Origin: Chloroflexota bacterium
GTDB taxonomy: Bacteria; Chloroflexota; UBA6077; FW602-bin22; JAMCYS01
Length of the DNA: 32,267 bases
Reading direction: 5' to 3'
NCBI GenBank assembly: GCA_023473795.1
Contig: JAMCYS010000147.1
Coordinates: 1-32,267 of the forward strand
The notes beneath the pieces are model-generated. The model had not been told where the DNA came from and ran no database searches. It saw nothing but the letters and a program-made list of their open reading frames with translations. Shown in pieces: positions 1-7,759 of the stretch. The translations under genes were made by a program, and so were the position numbers. The first letter of the stretch is position 1, and every line of letters begins with the position of its first letter.

Positions 1-110
1 CCGCCACAAGCGCTGGCAGGCCCGCCGTGGTCACTGCCGGCGGCACCAACGTGCCACGGGGTTGCAGGCAGATTACTACGACACATCATAATCCAACTAC
101 GGTTGTAGTA

Positions 111-872
111 CTAAGGCTGCAAAACGATCTTGCTCAACGAAACAGCCCGGCTGGCTTTGAGCACGAAGGCGTGTGGCAGATCGTCTAGTGGCATCGTTCG
201 TGAGATCAGGCGCTCTGGCTTCACTCTGCCCTCAGCCATCAGGGCGATCAGGTCGGGCCACACGCCGGGGTTGCCGCGAGAACCGAAGATATCTAGCTCC
301 TTGGCGGTGATTGGCCGGGTGGGCGTGGCGAAGGGCAAGCTCGAGGCCCCGAAGATGCCTATGCGCCCACCCCGTCCGGCCAGGTCGAGTGCCAGCGCGA
401 ATGCCCCACCCGTGGTCACGGTAGCGATCGTGACGTCCGGACCGCAGCCCTCGCCCAGCCCTGCCGCCGTAGCGGTTACCTCACCGCCGCGTTCGTCCAG
501 GGCGACATCGGCCCCTTCTTCGCGAGCTTTGGCCAGACGTTCCGCGTGGTGGCCGAGGACCACTATACGTCCGGCTCCGAGGGCACGCGCCAGCTGCGTG
601 AACACTTGGCCGAAGAAGCCGTCGCCCACAATCAGCACGTCCTCCCCCTGGTGAAAGCGCGCTCTCTGCAGACAGTGGAGTGCCCCTGCGAAGGGCTCTA
701 CCAGGGCGCCGGCCGCGAAACTAAGCTGCTCGGGCAGGTGGTGCGCGTTGGCCGCGGGCGCCACCGCGAACCCGGCAAAGCCCCCGTCGCTGTCCTGGCC
801 TATGTGGTTGAATGATAGACAAAGGTTTGGCCGTCCCGTCAGGCACATACGGCGCCGCCCGCAGCTAATGAG
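111..872 (-). pseudogene. Zinc-dependent alcohol dehydrogenase, C-terminal fragment
   Basis: The reading frame matches a medium-chain zinc alcohol/polyol dehydrogenase from the structural-zinc lobe (LISCG...CLTGRPNLC) through the Rossmann domain (VLIVGDGFFGQVFTQLARALGA, here a variant of the usual GxGxxG) to a normal C-terminus. About 95 N-terminal residues of the GroES-like catalytic domain, including the first catalytic Cys and the GHE motif, are missing. The structural-zinc cluster also looks degraded (CGRRRMC where CGRCxxC is usual). Upstream of about position 872 the frame stays open but no longer resembles the family and runs into the recombinase fragment. I therefore call it a truncated gene; the left breakpoint is an estimate. 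Confidence 0.7.
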
Positions 873-957
873 ACGCCGAGAGGCAAACCGCCATATGGGT
901 CTGCCTACTCCGCTCGGTACTAGTCTCGTACGGCCTCCTGTGCGATACGGCAGGATT

Positions 958-1377
958 CTATTGCACCTGGCGAAGCATGCGGTCGAGGGTATCAGCGGCA
1001 TCCTTCTGCAGTGTCGGCAGGACGTGGCTATAAGTTGTCAGGGTCAGGGCGACACTAGAATGCCCAAGACGCTCGGCGACTACCTTGGGATTAGCACCCG
1101 CGGCGAGCAACAAGCTGGCACAGGAGTGCCGGAGGTCGTAGGGCCGAATCCTCGGCACGGCCGCCCGGTCGCAAACCCGGAAGAACACGATGCGGATACG
1201 CGTGTCCTCCAGCGGCGTCCCCACTTCGGAGGGTAACACGAGGTCGTTGTCTTTCCAGAGCGGTCCCTTCTGCAGGCGAGTGACGTTCTGCCCGACTCGG
1301 TGCTGGCGCAGCAGCGCTACCACATCGGCGCCAAGCGACACTGGACGCCGGCTGCCTGCCGTCTCTCTTGTTGTGCA
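958..1377 (-). pseudogene. Tyrosine recombinase/phage integrase, catalytic C-terminal fragment
   Basis: This frame encodes the end of a phage-type integrase: a stretch like AGSRRPVSLGADVVALLRQHR, then RPYDLRHSCASLLLAAG (the HxxR box, with Tyr in place of the usual first His), ERLGHSSVALTLTTYSH (the LGH box and nucleophile Tyr region) and a charged tail. The frame is closed by a stop at 1378-1380, so the N-terminal DNA-binding domains and the first catalytic Arg region are missing, and nothing integrase-like is visible upstream. It abuts the truncated alcohol dehydrogenase, which suggests the remains of an integrated element that cut that gene. It is probably not functional. Confidence 0.75.
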
Positions 1378-1628
1378 TCAGCACTGTTATGAGGAGTTAC
1401 ACGCGCCTACACGCAGGCTACAAGACGACTGGCCAAGGCATTGGAGGGTCAACCGGCACGAGTGGAACTATGAACGCGGCAACGTCCCGACCATCGGCCG
1501 GTGTCACTGTCACTGCCGCGCTCAGATGGAATTCCCCTTTCTCATTGCCGGCTACTGTTGCAGCCAACCCCTCAAGGGAGGATGATAAGTAAGTAACTCA
1601 GCCGCATGAGGGAGAGGAGACGAGCACT

Positions 1629-2969
1629 ATGGCACAGAGGCAGGACAGCGTCACGGAGGCCTATCTGGGACGCACGCAGCGATCGCAGGCTCTATACAAG
1701 CACGCGCTAGAGCTGATGCCCGGCGGCACGACGCGCAGCACGACGTTCTACACCCCTAACCCGGCTTACATCGCCAAGGGCGAGGGCTGCTACGTCGTCG
1801 ACATCGACGGGAACCGGCTCATCGATTTCCTGAACAACTACACGTCTCTGATACTGGGCCACGCTCATCCCAAGGTCGTGGAGGCTGTCACCGCGCAGGT
1901 GCAGCTGGGCTCCGCTTTTGCCGCGCCAACGGAGAGGGAGGTGCGGCTCGCCGAGCTGATTGGCGCCCGGGTGAAGTCAGTCGAGCAGATCAGGTTCGCC
2001 AACTCGGGCACCGAGGCGACGATGTTCGCCATGCGACTGGCGCGAGCTCACACCGGCCGGCCCAAGATCGCCAAGTTCGAAGGGGGCTACCACGGTACGC
2101 ACGACTATGCCCTGGTCAGCACCTCCCCATCGTTGGACGCGGCCGGCGCCGACGACCGGCCAGAGGTAGTGCTGGACTCTCCCGGGGTGCCGCCGGCAAC
2201 GGCGGCGCAGGTGGTGGTCCTCCCGTTCAACGACCGAGACGCCACCGCCGCCATCGTGCGCGCGCACAAGGATGAGTTGGCGGGCATCATCGTCGAGCCG
2301 GTTATGGGCGCCGGGGGCATCATCGCCCCACGCGACGACTTCCTCGGCTTTCTGCGGCAGATCACTCGCGACCACGGGATGCTGCTGATTTTTGATGAAG
2401 TGATCAGCCTACGGCTGGCGCCCGGCGGGGCGCAGGAGCTCTACGGGGTGACACCCGACTTGACCACGATGGGCAAGATCATCGGCGGCGGGTTCCCAGT
2501 GGCAGCCTTCGGCGGCAGAGCGGACGTGATGGCCTTCACCGACGCCAGGCGCAGCGGTGCCCTGGCCGTGCCGCACGGGGGCACTTTCAACGGCAACCCG
2601 GTTGGCACGGCAGCCGGCATCGCTACCCTGGAACTGCTGACCCCCGACGTCTACGCCAGGCTCAACCAGCTGGGCGAACTCGTTCGCCAACGGCTCAACG
2701 ACCTGTTCGCCCGGCGCCGGGAGAAGGCGCAAGCCATCGGCGTGGGGTCGCTGTTCAACATTCACTTCACCGCCGGGGAGATTCGCAACTACCGTGACGT
2801 GGCCCGCTCGGACAGAGCTCGGATGAAGCGCTTCCATCTGGCGCTGCTCAACCACGGCGTAATGCTCGCCCCACGGGGTATGGGCGCGATCTCCACGCCG
2901 ATGAGGGAGGCGGAGATCGAAGCACTCGTGGCGGCCGTCGACGAGGCCCTGACCGACACGCGGCCCTAG
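1629..2969 (+). CDS. Glutamate-1-semialdehyde 2,1-aminomutase-like class III aminotransferase
   Basis: A 446-aa PLP-dependent fold-type I enzyme of the class III aminotransferase/GSA aminomutase group. Visible motifs are the N-terminal PGGTTRSTT, FLNNYTSLILGHAHP, NSGTEATMFAMRLARA (cofactor phosphate loop), FEGGYHGTHD, EPVMGAGGI, LIFDEVISLR (Asp contacting the pyridine N) and TMGKIIGGGFPVAAFGG, with K283 as the expected Schiff-base lysine. Length fits the family. The ATG start has a purine-rich site (GAGGAG) upstream. True HemL would make 5-aminolevulinate for tetrapyrroles, but many genes with this profile act on other amino acids, and no other heme-pathway gene is nearby apart from a HemW-like radical SAM gene. 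Function beyond aminotransferase/aminomutase is open. Confidence 0.85.
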   Translation: MAQRQDSVTEAYLGRTQRSQALYKHALELMPGGTTRSTTFYTPNPAYIAKGEGCYVVDIDGNRLIDFLNNYTSLILGHAHPKVVEAVTAQVQLGSAFAAPTEREVRLAELIGARVKSVEQIRFANSGTEATMFAMRLARAHTGRPKIAKFEGGYHGTHDYALVSTSPSLDAAGADDRPEVVLDSPGVPPATAAQVVVLPFNDRDATAAIVRAHKDELAGIIVEPVMGAGGIIAPRDDFLGFLRQITRDHGMLLIFDEVISLRLAPGGAQELYGVTPDLTTMGKIIGGGFPVAAFGGRADVMAFTDARRSGALAVPHGGTFNGNPVGTAAGIATLELLTPDVYARLNQLGELVRQRLNDLFARRREKAQAIGVGSLFNIHFTAGEIRNYRDVARSDRARMKRFHLALLNHGVMLAPRGMGAISTPMREAEIEALVAAVDEALTDTRP

Positions 2970-3025
2970 CCGATACGGTGGACAAGTTGACGTACTGACT
3001 TGCGCTCGGGTAGGTGCTGCTGCGC

Positions 3026-3106
3026 CTAGCCCAACAGCACCTGCCCGAACCCAAGTAGGGCGAACAGGCCAGCGGCGAGCATACCAGCCATGCGGCCGGC
3101 GAGCCG
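3026..3106 (-). pseudogene. Relic: C-terminal end of a CcdA/TauE-like membrane protein gene
   Basis: Read on the minus strand, these codons give 26 residues plus a stop that match the last 26 residues of the membrane protein encoded at 5328-5948 at 21 of 26 positions (both contain AGMLAAGLFA and end GQVLL plus one residue). The match includes the stop codon and breaks off in front of the radical SAM gene at 3140; an in-frame stop lies a few codons further upstream. It is a leftover of a second copy of that gene, not a functional gene. Confidence 0.8.
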
Positions 3107-3139
3107 AGGCAGGGACGATCACGCGGGGGTGCACGAACC

Positions 3140-4021
3140 ATGTGGGATAGACTTCGATTCTATACGCGGTTCGTCTGGCGCTGCGTTGTGCTGCAGCGTT
3201 GGGACCTGCTCATCTACGGCGTCGCCGTGACGGATCGGTGTAACCTCAGCTGCCGTGGCTGCGACGTCTCCAACACCGGACGTCCCGACATGACTTGGGG
3301 CCAGCTGGTCGATGTGATGCGGAACGCCTGGAACCGCGGCTTCCGCGAGTTGTACTTCACTGGTGGGGAACCGATGTTGTGGCGCTGTGAAGAACGTACA
3401 CTTGAGGATGCGATCGCCGCGGCGAAGCGAACCGGCTTCTTCCACGTGCACGTCTACACCAATGGCACGCTCGGCCTTGACACGTCGGCCGACCTCGTCT
3501 GGGTCAGTATGGATGGACTGCCCGGCACCTTCGAGTTGCGGCGAGGCGACCATTTCAACCAAGTTGAACGCGCCATACGCGAGGGCCGGCACCTCAAAGC
3601 GGCCATCATCTACACCATTGACCGCAACACTGCTAGCGGCATCGAACCGTTCCTGCGCTGGGTGGACGAAACGGGGTTTCCAGTGCTCGGCGTCATGTTC
3701 TACTTCCATACACCCTACTATGGGCGCGACGAGTTGTTCTTGACCGCTGATGAGCGCTCGCCGATCATCGACAGGCTTCTGGGGTGCATACGGGCAGGAC
3801 TGCCGATCATCAACTCGCGGGCCGGTCTGCTCGCCCTGAAAGCCGGTGATTGGACACGACGGATACCTACGGCCCATGTCGTGGATATCGATGGGGAGTA
3901 TGTATGTTGCCGCGCGTCTGACGCGGTATGCGCGGATTGCGGCTATGCGGCCTGCACCGAGATCACGGAGTCTCTACGTCTGCGCCCAAGCGCACTGCTC
4001 GGCATGGCGAGGTACTGGTGA
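3140..4021 (+). CDS. Radical SAM protein, MoaA-like
   Basis: A 293-aa radical SAM enzyme. The cluster motif is CNLSCRGC (C34, C38, C41) after a short hydrophobic N-terminus, followed by the ELYFTGGEPML SAM-binding GGEP motif and a YTNGT strand. The C-terminal part has VDIDGEYVCCRASDAVCADCGYAACTE, a Cys-rich region that could bind an auxiliary cluster, although it is shorter than a full SPASM domain. ATG is preceded by GGGGGTG. Its stop overlaps the GTG of the next gene (GTGA), so the two radical SAM proteins are probably made together. The substrate is not evident. Biosynthesis of a modified peptide, cofactor or lipid is possible and unproven. Confidence 0.85.
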   Translation: MWDRLRFYTRFVWRCVVLQRWDLLIYGVAVTDRCNLSCRGCDVSNTGRPDMTWGQLVDVMRNAWNRGFRELYFTGGEPMLWRCEERTLEDAIAAAKRTGFFHVHVYTNGTLGLDTSADLVWVSMDGLPGTFELRRGDHFNQVERAIREGRHLKAAIIYTIDRNTASGIEPFLRWVDETGFPVLGVMFYFHTPYYGRDELFLTADERSPIIDRLLGCIRAGLPIINSRAGLLALKAGDWTRRIPTAHVVDIDGEYVCCRASDAVCADCGYAACTEITESLRLRPSALLGMARYW

Positions 4022-5313
4022 ATAGTCTAGGCCACACGCTCTCACGGCTCGCAACCCGCGCCGTCCGCCGCTACCTCGTAGGTCCCAGTCAGCGCTGGAC
4101 CTTCGAGCCGCCTGCGCCCGGCTGGACGCCGTCGCGCGTTGAGCGCACCTCACTGTATCTGCACGTGCCGTTCTGCCGCTCTTGCTGCCCATACTGTCCC
4201 TATACCAGAGTTCCCTATGACGAGGCGCTTGTGAAGCCGTACACTTCGGCCGCACTCGCCGAGGTCGACTGGTGGGCCGACAGAATCGGGCCGGCCGAGG
4301 TGACAAGCGTCTACATTGGCGGCGGCACGCCGACGCTGGCGCTGGGCAGCGTCGCTTGTGTAATTGGGCGGGTGCGCCAGCGTTTCCGCCTGACAGGCGA
4401 CGTTTGTATCGAGACAAACCCCGCTGATGTGGAGAATGCAACCATCGCGCAACTGCACGATGCAGGCGTAAGACTCGTGTCGCTGGGCATTCAGTCGTTC
4501 CGTGCCCAGAACCTCAAGCTGCTGGGGCGTCGCTACGAACCGTCGATCGCGGAGCGCGCGCTTGGCTTGCTCGTGGAGAGCAGCTTCGCCTCGGTCAACG
4601 TGGATCTCATGTTTGCCCTCCCTGGACAGACGGTCGGCGACGTGATCGCCGACCTGGACCGGGCCGCGCAGCTCGGGGCGAACCAGCTCACCACTTACCC
4701 GCTCTTCACCTTTCCCTACACCTCAGTCGGGGAGTATTTGCGCCTGAGAGCGGTGCGCCTGCCGAATCCGCGCACTCGCCGGACGCACTACCGGGCGATC
4801 GGCGACTGGTGCGCGGAGCACGGCTTCGAGCGCGTGTCGGTGTGGGGCTTCAAGCGGGGTGCCGTTCCGCGCTATTCGTCGGTTACCAGGGACGGCTACA
4901 TTGGGGTCGGCCCGGGGGCTGGCTCGCACCTGCCCGACGGGTTCGTGCTGAACACCTTCGATCTCGCCAGTTGGATCGACGCGATGCGCGCGGGACGAGC
5001 GGCAACGGCCCTGTGTATGCCGTTTGCCGATGAGATGTCTGGCTGGTGGTGGCTCTACTGGCGCTTCTATGACGGGCGCATTCCACTGGACGACCTCGAC
5101 GTGGCTCTCGGTAGGGACGCACCCAAGGCCCGTCGGTGGCTGAGGGTCGTGGAACAGGCCGGACTTGCCGTTCGCCAGGCCGGGTATCTGGAGCTCAGCG
5201 AGTCGGGCGCGTTCTGGCTCCACCTGGCGCAGAACCACTTTGCGCTGAGTTACGTGAACACGCTGTGGACGGAAGCTCGTCGCCAGCCGTGGCCGCAGGC
5301 AGTGGCTATCTGA
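4018..5313 (+). CDS. HemW/HemN-like radical SAM protein
   Basis: A 431-aa protein with the coproporphyrinogen-oxidase-like radical SAM layout: SLYLHVPFCRSCCPYCPY (CxxxCxxC), VYIGGGTPTL, ETNPADV, VSLGIQSF, NVDLMFALPGQT, followed by a winged C-terminal part. I place the start at GTG 4018 because it overlaps the previous stop as GTGA and has GCGAGG about 8 nt upstream; longer in-frame starts would lie inside the preceding gene. HemW proteins are heme chaperones, and other members of the group are methyltransferases or oxygen-independent oxidases. Pairing with a MoaA-like enzyme and a GSA-aminomutase-like gene is unusual for a housekeeping HemW, so I leave the symbol empty. Confidence 0.85.
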   Translation: MNSLGHTLSRLATRAVRRYLVGPSQRWTFEPPAPGWTPSRVERTSLYLHVPFCRSCCPYCPYTRVPYDEALVKPYTSAALAEVDWWADRIGPAEVTSVYIGGGTPTLALGSVACVIGRVRQRFRLTGDVCIETNPADVENATIAQLHDAGVRLVSLGIQSFRAQNLKLLGRRYEPSIAERALGLLVESSFASVNVDLMFALPGQTVGDVIADLDRAAQLGANQLTTYPLFTFPYTSVGEYLRLRAVRLPNPRTRRTHYRAIGDWCAEHGFERVSVWGFKRGAVPRYSSVTRDGYIGVGPGAGSHLPDGFVLNTFDLASWIDAMRAGRAATALCMPFADEMSGWWWLYWRFYDGRIPLDDLDVALGRDAPKARRWLRVVEQAGLAVRQAGYLELSESGAFWLHLAQNHFALSYVNTLWTEARRQPWPQAVAI

Positions 5314-5327
5314 GCACCCACCCACTC

Positions 5328-5948
5328 CTAGGCCAACAGCACCTGCCCGAGGCCGAGGACGGCAAAGAGGCCAGCGGCGAGCATTCCAGCTATGCGCCCC
5401 ACCAGACGAGGGGCCTCCCAGCGGCCCAGAGCGCCCAGGGGCACGAGCGGCAGCAGGTAGAGAGCTGTGCCGGCGAAGAACGCGGCGAAGAACAGCGCGC
5501 CCTCCAGAGGGCCGCCCGCGCCCAGCGCCGTAGCCAGCGCCAGCAGAAACGGCGGGCAAACGCTAAGACCGGTGAGGAAACCGAAGGCCCAGGGGGCGCG
5601 AAAGACACGGGCAGGCAGCAGCCGGCACACCGGCAGGGTGGCGACACGTGGCCCCAGGCCGGCGAGGTGGGCGGCAAGCACGAGGGCCAGCAACAGCATG
5701 GCTACGCCGCCCAGCCGACGCAGGGCCTGGCTACCCGGGTCCAGAGCCGTCCCCAGGGCGCCTACGGCCGCGCCGAAGATAAGGTAGGCGAGCAGGCGGC
5801 CGCCGGCAACCTGAGCGACGACGGCGGCGCTGCCTCGCCAGCCGCGTTGACCGACGAGCAGGGCAGGCACCAGGGCCGGCGCGCAGGCCCCGAGGCAGAA
5901 CAAGCCCGTAGATAACCCCAGAAGCAGGCCCTGCCAGAGCAAATGCAT
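5328..5948 (-). CDS. CcdA/DsbD- or TauE/SafE-like polytopic membrane protein
   Basis: A 206-aa protein with about six hydrophobic segments. The first contains LFCLGACAPALVPALL and a central one GLSVCPPFLLAL, the paired Cys/Pro signatures of the cytochrome-c-biogenesis/DsbD transmembrane and TauE/SafE group. Such proteins carry electrons across the membrane through a Cys pair or move sulfur compounds or metals. It lies 13 nt after the 33-aa membrane peptide and downstream of the NapH-like polyferredoxin, which points to a role in membrane electron transfer or metalloprotein maturation. It converges on the HemW-like gene with a 14-nt gap and no visible terminator. The end of the gene is duplicated at 3026-3106. 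Confidence 0.75.
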   Translation of the reverse strand: MHLLWQGLLLGLSTGLFCLGACAPALVPALLVGQRGWRGSAAVVAQVAGGRLLAYLIFGAAVGALGTALDPGSQALRRLGGVAMLLLALVLAAHLAGLGPRVATLPVCRLLPARVFRAPWAFGFLTGLSVCPPFLLALATALGAGGPLEGALFFAAFFAGTALYLLPLVPLGALGRWEAPRLVGRIAGMLAAGLFAVLGLGQVLLA

Positions 5949-5961
5949 GGTCGCCGTGCCG

Positions 5962-6063
5962 CTACTGGGAGGCGTACAACAGGCAGCCCATGGCCACGAA
6001 GAACATCAGCACTAGGTAGGCCCAGGAGGCCACAGTCAGCCAGCGGGTGCGAGAGCGAATCAT
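5962..6063 (-). CDS. 33-aa single-pass membrane peptide
   Basis: A short frame: a basic N-terminus (MIRSRTRW), one hydrophobic segment of about 20 residues (roughly positions 10-29, with WAYLVLMFFVAMGCLLY at its core) and a short polar end. Its ATG overlaps the TGA of the polyferredoxin gene (TGATG), so translation is very likely coupled, and the CcdA-like gene follows 13 nt later. The size, the positive-inside start and the coupling suggest a small subunit or assembly peptide of the same membrane complex. I do not recognise a family. Confidence 0.65.
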   Translation of the reverse strand: MIRSRTRWLTVASWAYLVLMFFVAMGCLLYASQ

Positions 6064-7238
6064 CAGGCCCCTCCCATCGGCGGCATCGTGCCGGTCTGCC
6101 AGTAGATCTCCAGACCGTTAACGTAGCTTGACAGAAGAAGAAGTGAGAAGGCGACCGCTAGGGCAATAAAGGCGCCACGCGCCCTAGCGTTAGAGCCGAT
6201 CAGCCGGTAGTCAATGGCCTTCTGCGGGCAGCGATCCATACAGGTGCCACAACGCGTGCATTCCATCGCCGTGCCCCCCTTGGCGACGGTAGCCGGGGTG
6301 ATGGCCGAGTTCGGGCAGACTCGCGCGCAAATGCCGCAATCTTTGCACTTCTCGCGGTCCACCTTGACCCTGAAGGGGCTGAGCAGGCCGACTATGGAAT
6401 TGAGGGGCAACAAAGGACAGCCATACGTGCAAAACAAGCGTCTCTTGGTGAGAAAGGGCCCGATCACGAGCAGCCCCATGCCCAGCGTCACGATGACTAT
6501 GACCGTCAGCCATTCGACGGTCCTGGTCACCGCCGGAGGGTCATAGGCCAGCCGCAATGGGCATAGCCAGGCGCAGAAGATCGGCTCGAGCGCCACCAGG
6601 GCGACGAGGATCAAGAAGAGGAGCAACCCGTAGGGCAGCCAGCGCAATTGCCTATGCCAGCGCTCGGGGATCTCGACCAAAGGGCGCCCGCCGCGGCGCG
6701 TGGGGCCCAGTCGGGAGAAGAACTGGTCCATGGGACCGAAGAAGCACATCCACGAGCACCAGCCGCGTCCGAGAAGCAGGCCGAAGCCGACCCACATCAC
6801 GGTTATGCTCAGCGCCGCCTGCACCGTCGTCGGGAAGATCATTTGGCCGTTCAGCAACAGAGGGGGCAAGACGAAACCGATCGTAACCGGGCAAATCGGC
6901 GCTCCAACTGTCGCCAGCTGTTGTTCGCTGAGCAGGATCGAGCCGCGGTTGATCGTGTTGCTGATCTCGAAGACAGCGGTGAACAGCAACCCGGTGGAGA
7001 GGAAGATTAGGAGGCGCGCGTTTTCCACGCGCCCGCTGCGCAGAATGTAAACCGTGACGCCCAGCGCTAGCGCCACAAACGCCACCCCGATTAGGGGGTT
7101 GCCTCTTTGCGCCTGAGGCGCTGCCACCAGGAACGACACCAGGGCAACGCTAACCAGAACCGGGAGTACCGTCCAGCGCCAGGGCGTGCGTAACGACGGC
7201 GGCCGCTTGGCGACCGGCGTCGCGACCTCTTCCGACAT
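6063..7238 (-). CDS. NapH/NosR-type membrane polyferredoxin (4Fe-4S)
   Basis: A 391-aa membrane iron-sulfur protein with several hydrophobic helices. It has the CX3C(P) signatures of the NapH/NosR/FixG group (CSWMCFFGP, CAWLCPLR, CTYGCPLL), then two soluble 4Fe-4S motifs CKDCGICARVCP and CTRCGTCMDRCP, and a last transmembrane helix. I start at the ATG encoding MSEEV because GGAGGA lies 7-8 nt upstream. The family moves electrons from the quinol or ferredoxin pool to periplasmic reductases or to maturation systems. No reductase is in view, so the partner is unknown. The gene overlaps the 33-aa peptide gene and lies downstream of the 70-aa protein in the same direction. Confidence 0.88.
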   Translation of the reverse strand: MSEEVATPVAKRPPSLRTPWRWTVLPVLVSVALVSFLVAAPQAQRGNPLIGVAFVALALGVTVYILRSGRVENARLLIFLSTGLLFTAVFEISNTINRGSILLSEQQLATVGAPICPVTIGFVLPPLLLNGQMIFPTTVQAALSITVMWVGFGLLLGRGWCSWMCFFGPMDQFFSRLGPTRRGGRPLVEIPERWHRQLRWLPYGLLLFLILVALVALEPIFCAWLCPLRLAYDPPAVTRTVEWLTVIVIVTLGMGLLVIGPFLTKRRLFCTYGCPLLPLNSIVGLLSPFRVKVDREKCKDCGICARVCPNSAITPATVAKGGTAMECTRCGTCMDRCPQKAIDYRLIGSNARARGAFIALAVAFSLLLLSSYVNGLEIYWQTGTMPPMGGA

Positions 7239-7280
7239 AGCGATTCCTCCTCTACTGCCGGGCAGGCCGGCCAAGAACCT

Positions 7281-7493
7281 CTAGTTGGCCTGTCCCTCTA
7301 AGTGCCTTACCGAGACGAGCGGCAAGCCCAGGTCCCTCAACCTTGATAGCAGCCCGTAGAGCGCCGCCTGATCGGCAACCGAGCCTGTGAAGACGGTCTC
7401 GTCCCGATCGGTATGGGCGATAGTCAGGCTGGCGAACCACGCGGCCCAGTCTGGGTCCAGCCGCCCCTTGACTACTATTTCCACGCTCAGCAT
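7281..7493 (-). CDS. Small conserved-looking protein, 70 aa, unknown function
   Basis: A 70-aa protein starting MLSVEIVVKG with GGAG upstream. It has an alternating strand/helix pattern: a beta strand, an amphipathic helix (DWAAWFASLTI), a strand (ETVFTGSV), DQAALYGLLSRLRDLGL and a last strand PLVSVRHLE. The DQAAL-LLSRLRDLGL segment looks like a small alpha/beta (ferredoxin/ACT-like) fold that I believe recurs in short hypothetical proteins of Chloroflexota and relatives, but I cannot name the family with certainty. It precedes the polyferredoxin gene by 42 nt. High GC at codon third positions supports it being real. Confidence 0.7.
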   Translation of the reverse strand: MLSVEIVVKGRLDPDWAAWFASLTIAHTDRDETVFTGSVADQAALYGLLSRLRDLGLPLVSVRHLEGQAN

Positions 7494-7518
7494 GCTTTTC
7501 GCTCCGCGCTGCCGCCGC

Positions 7519-7593
7519 TCACTGCTGCCCGTTTTCGAACAGAGGCTTGAGGAGAGGGTTGGCGCCAATACGGATCAGGGCGATGGCGAACAC
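7519..7593 (-). CDS. Possible 24-aa micro-protein
   Basis: A GTG codon with GGAGG 7 nt upstream opens a 24-codon frame (VFAIALIRIGANPLLKPLFENG...) with a hydrophobic N-terminal half, ending 25 nt before the 70-aa gene. Its Shine-Dalgarno sequence lies in the 3' arm of the hairpin at 7598-7632, which would hide it from ribosomes. The spacing is good but the frame is very short; the hairpin could instead be a terminator and the frame chance. Confidence 0.3.
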   Translation of the reverse strand: MFAIALIRIGANPLLKPLFENGQQ

Positions 7594-7597
7594 CGGC

Positions 7598-7632
7598 GGA
7601 CCTCCGCGGAGCACGAGACGTCGCGGAGGTCC
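7598..7632. repeat. 11-bp perfect inverted repeat (GGACCTCCGCG)
   Basis: Arms at 7598-7608 and 7622-7632 with a 13-nt loop. In minus-strand RNA it lies after the 37-aa gene and ahead of the 24-aa frame, and its 3' arm contains GGAGG. No U-run follows, so it is either a weak terminator, a processing stem or a structure that blocks a ribosome site. Confidence 0.6.
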
Positions 7633-7645
7633 GGGTTTGCGCCTC

Positions 7646-7759
7646 TTATATCTTTCGCCGTGCCTGGCCAACGCCCCAGGCCAGCATTCCGAGTCCCATG
7701 AAGAAGATGCCCAGTCCGATTGGCCCACCCCACCACAACGCCATCCAGATCATGTCCAC
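7646..7759 (-). CDS. 37-aa membrane peptide
   Basis: A short frame from a GTG with GGAGG 8 nt upstream. The product begins VDMIWMALWWGGPIGLG and continues with a hydrophobic helix ending in a basic QARRKI tail, so a single-pass peptide. An alternative ATG two codons later is 14 nt from the ribosome site and less likely. It is the first gene after the LuxR-type regulator in the same direction. Short Trp- and Gly-rich membrane peptides with a basic tail are often small subunits of redox complexes; here that is only a suggestion from the neighbouring polyferredoxin. Confidence 0.6.
   Translation of the reverse strand: MDMIWMALWWGGPIGLGIFFMGLGMLAWGVGQARRKI

Noticed and set aside
2409-3134. Minus-strand frame of 241 codons opposite the aminotransferase
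   Set aside because: Shadow frame of a strong gene with no domain of its own.
5314-5327. Bidirectional terminator between the convergent HemW-like and CcdA-like genes
   Set aside because: The gap is only 14 nt and holds no stem or T-run.
5136-5915. Plus-strand frame of 259 codons opposite the CcdA-like gene
   Set aside because: Gln/Arg/Gly-rich shadow of a well-supported membrane protein gene; its start also lies inside the HemW-like gene.
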